DNA from: DASVHS01 sp038244815
GTDB taxonomy: Bacteria > Acidobacteriota > Thermoanaerobaculia > Gp7-AA8
Reading direction: 5' to 3'
NCBI GenBank assembly: GCA_038244815.1
Contig: JBBRTB010000038.1
Span: forward strand, 1 to 30,758
DNA: 30,758 nt
Shown here: in pieces, positions 30,398 to 30,758 of the stretch
Numbering within the stretch: position 1 is the first letter of the stretch
How the letters are laid out: every line of letters begins with the position of its first letter
Notes under the pieces: generated by a model
What the model was told of the DNA's origin: nothing
Database searches by the model: none
What the model saw: the letters and a program-made list of their open reading frames with translations, nothing else
Made by a program: the position numbers and the translations under genes

Positions 30398-30758
30398 GCC
30401 TCGGGCCTCAGGCCTCGGGCCTCAGACCCGCCCACCCGTGGTTGTTCCGAGGCCCGAGGCCTCCGGCCTCAGACTCGCCCACCCCGTGGTTGTTTCCCAT
30501 GCCCGAGTCCTCGGGCCTCAGACCGGCCCACCCGTGGTTGTTCCGAGGCCCGAGGCCTCCGGCCTCAGACTCGCCCACCCCGTGGTTGTTTCCGATGCCC
30601 GAGTCCTCGGGCCTCAGACCGGCCCACCCGTGGTTGTTCCGAGGCCCGAGGCCTCCGGCCTCAGACTCGGCCACCCCGTGGTTGTTTCCGATGCCCGAGT
30701 CCTCGGGCCTCAGACCGGCCCACCCGTGGTTGTTCCGAGGCCCGAATCCTCCGGCCTC
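30398..30758. repeat. 48-bp tandem array with alternating units (96-bp higher-order period)
   Basis: A 14-bp word GGCCTCGGGCCTCA occurs twice (30397-30410, 30411-30424). A tandem array follows: GTGGTTGTT recurs at 30438, 30486, 30534, 30582, 30630, 30678 and 30726, exactly every 48 bp. Two variants alternate: A (GTGGTTGTTCCGAGG, then CCTCCGGCCTCAGACTC) and B (GTGGTTGTTTCCGATG, then CCTCGGGCCTCAGACCGG). The array reaches the window end and may continue. No gene is supported here; a minus-strand frame stays open only because the period is a multiple of three. Confidence 0.9.

Noticed and set aside
30408..30674. Minus-strand repeat protein (16-aa Gly/Asn/His-rich repeats)
   Set aside because: The frame is open only because the DNA period is 48 bp. 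There is no SD, promoter or non-repeat sequence to support coding.
30427..30758. CRISPR array
   Set aside because: The whole 48-bp period is repeated, with only two alternating variants. There are no unique spacers and no cas genes.
1..30758. tRNA, rRNA or insertion-sequence transposase genes
   Set aside because: Nothing recognisable was seen by eye on either strand. A covariance-model search would be decisive for small RNAs.

Overview
The window is GC-rich, densely coded bacterial chromosome, most likely from a soil- or sediment-type Acidobacteriota member or a near relative. That placement is an inference from family content: a DUF4097 protein behind a sigma/anti-sigma pair, exported repeat proteins, a KaiC-like ATPase with a hybrid kinase, a TonB-type energiser, a gamma-glutamyltransferase and a PQQ sugar dehydrogenase. 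No rRNA, tRNA, phage, insertion sequence or CRISPR array was found. Many genes have a TANNNT-like -10 box only 5-12 nt before the start codon and no Shine-Dalgarno (SD) sequence, which suggests that leaderless transcription is common. Other genes carry a clear SD.

Layout. 1-133: palindromic repeat. 134-2791 (-): overlapping operon of an ECF sigma factor, a zinc-binding anti-sigma factor and an exported DUF4097 solenoid protein. 2859-7953: an Fpg/Nei-type DNA glycosylase (-), divergent by 22 bp from an M23 peptidase (+), then an M3 oligopeptidase and a membrane-anchored Ig-like repeat protein. 7963-11914: histidine phosphatase, S1-domain protein, epoxide-hydrolase-like enzyme and two small stress-type proteins, with two inverted-repeat elements. 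11988-15141: PQQ sugar dehydrogenase divergent from a gamma-glutamyltransferase. 15225-16078: a decayed RelBE-like toxin-antitoxin pair fused to the remnant of an exported protein. 16157-19920 (-): small unknown protein, double-domain KaiC-like ATPase and PAS/HisKA/REC hybrid kinase, a probable signalling operon. 19927-22585 (-): GT39-like membrane glycosyltransferase and PilT-type ATPase. 22586-27354: tandem repeats, a small hypothetical protein, TonB, a SulP transporter, a V4R-like protein and an EamA transporter. 27408-30397 (+): GNAT, a selenoprotein peroxiredoxin, and the adaptor and ATPase of a MacAB-type ABC exporter. 30398-30758: a 48-bp tandem array that runs to the window edge.

The most notable item is at 27928-28371. 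It is a Bcp/PrxQ-type peroxiredoxin in which an in-frame TGA occupies exactly the peroxidatic cysteine position, followed by a hairpin that fits a bacterial SECIS element. ORF callers split or lose this gene. The protein has no cysteine at all, so it would be a one-selenocysteine peroxidase. Other points of interest are an SD-sequestering hairpin before the efflux adaptor, a hairpin with the RBS in its loop before tonB, overlapping bidirectional -10 boxes at 3753-3760, a KaiC-like protein that appears to lack the clock phosphosites, and the alternating 48-bp array whose core motif recurs as a palindrome between the SD and ATG of the GNAT gene.
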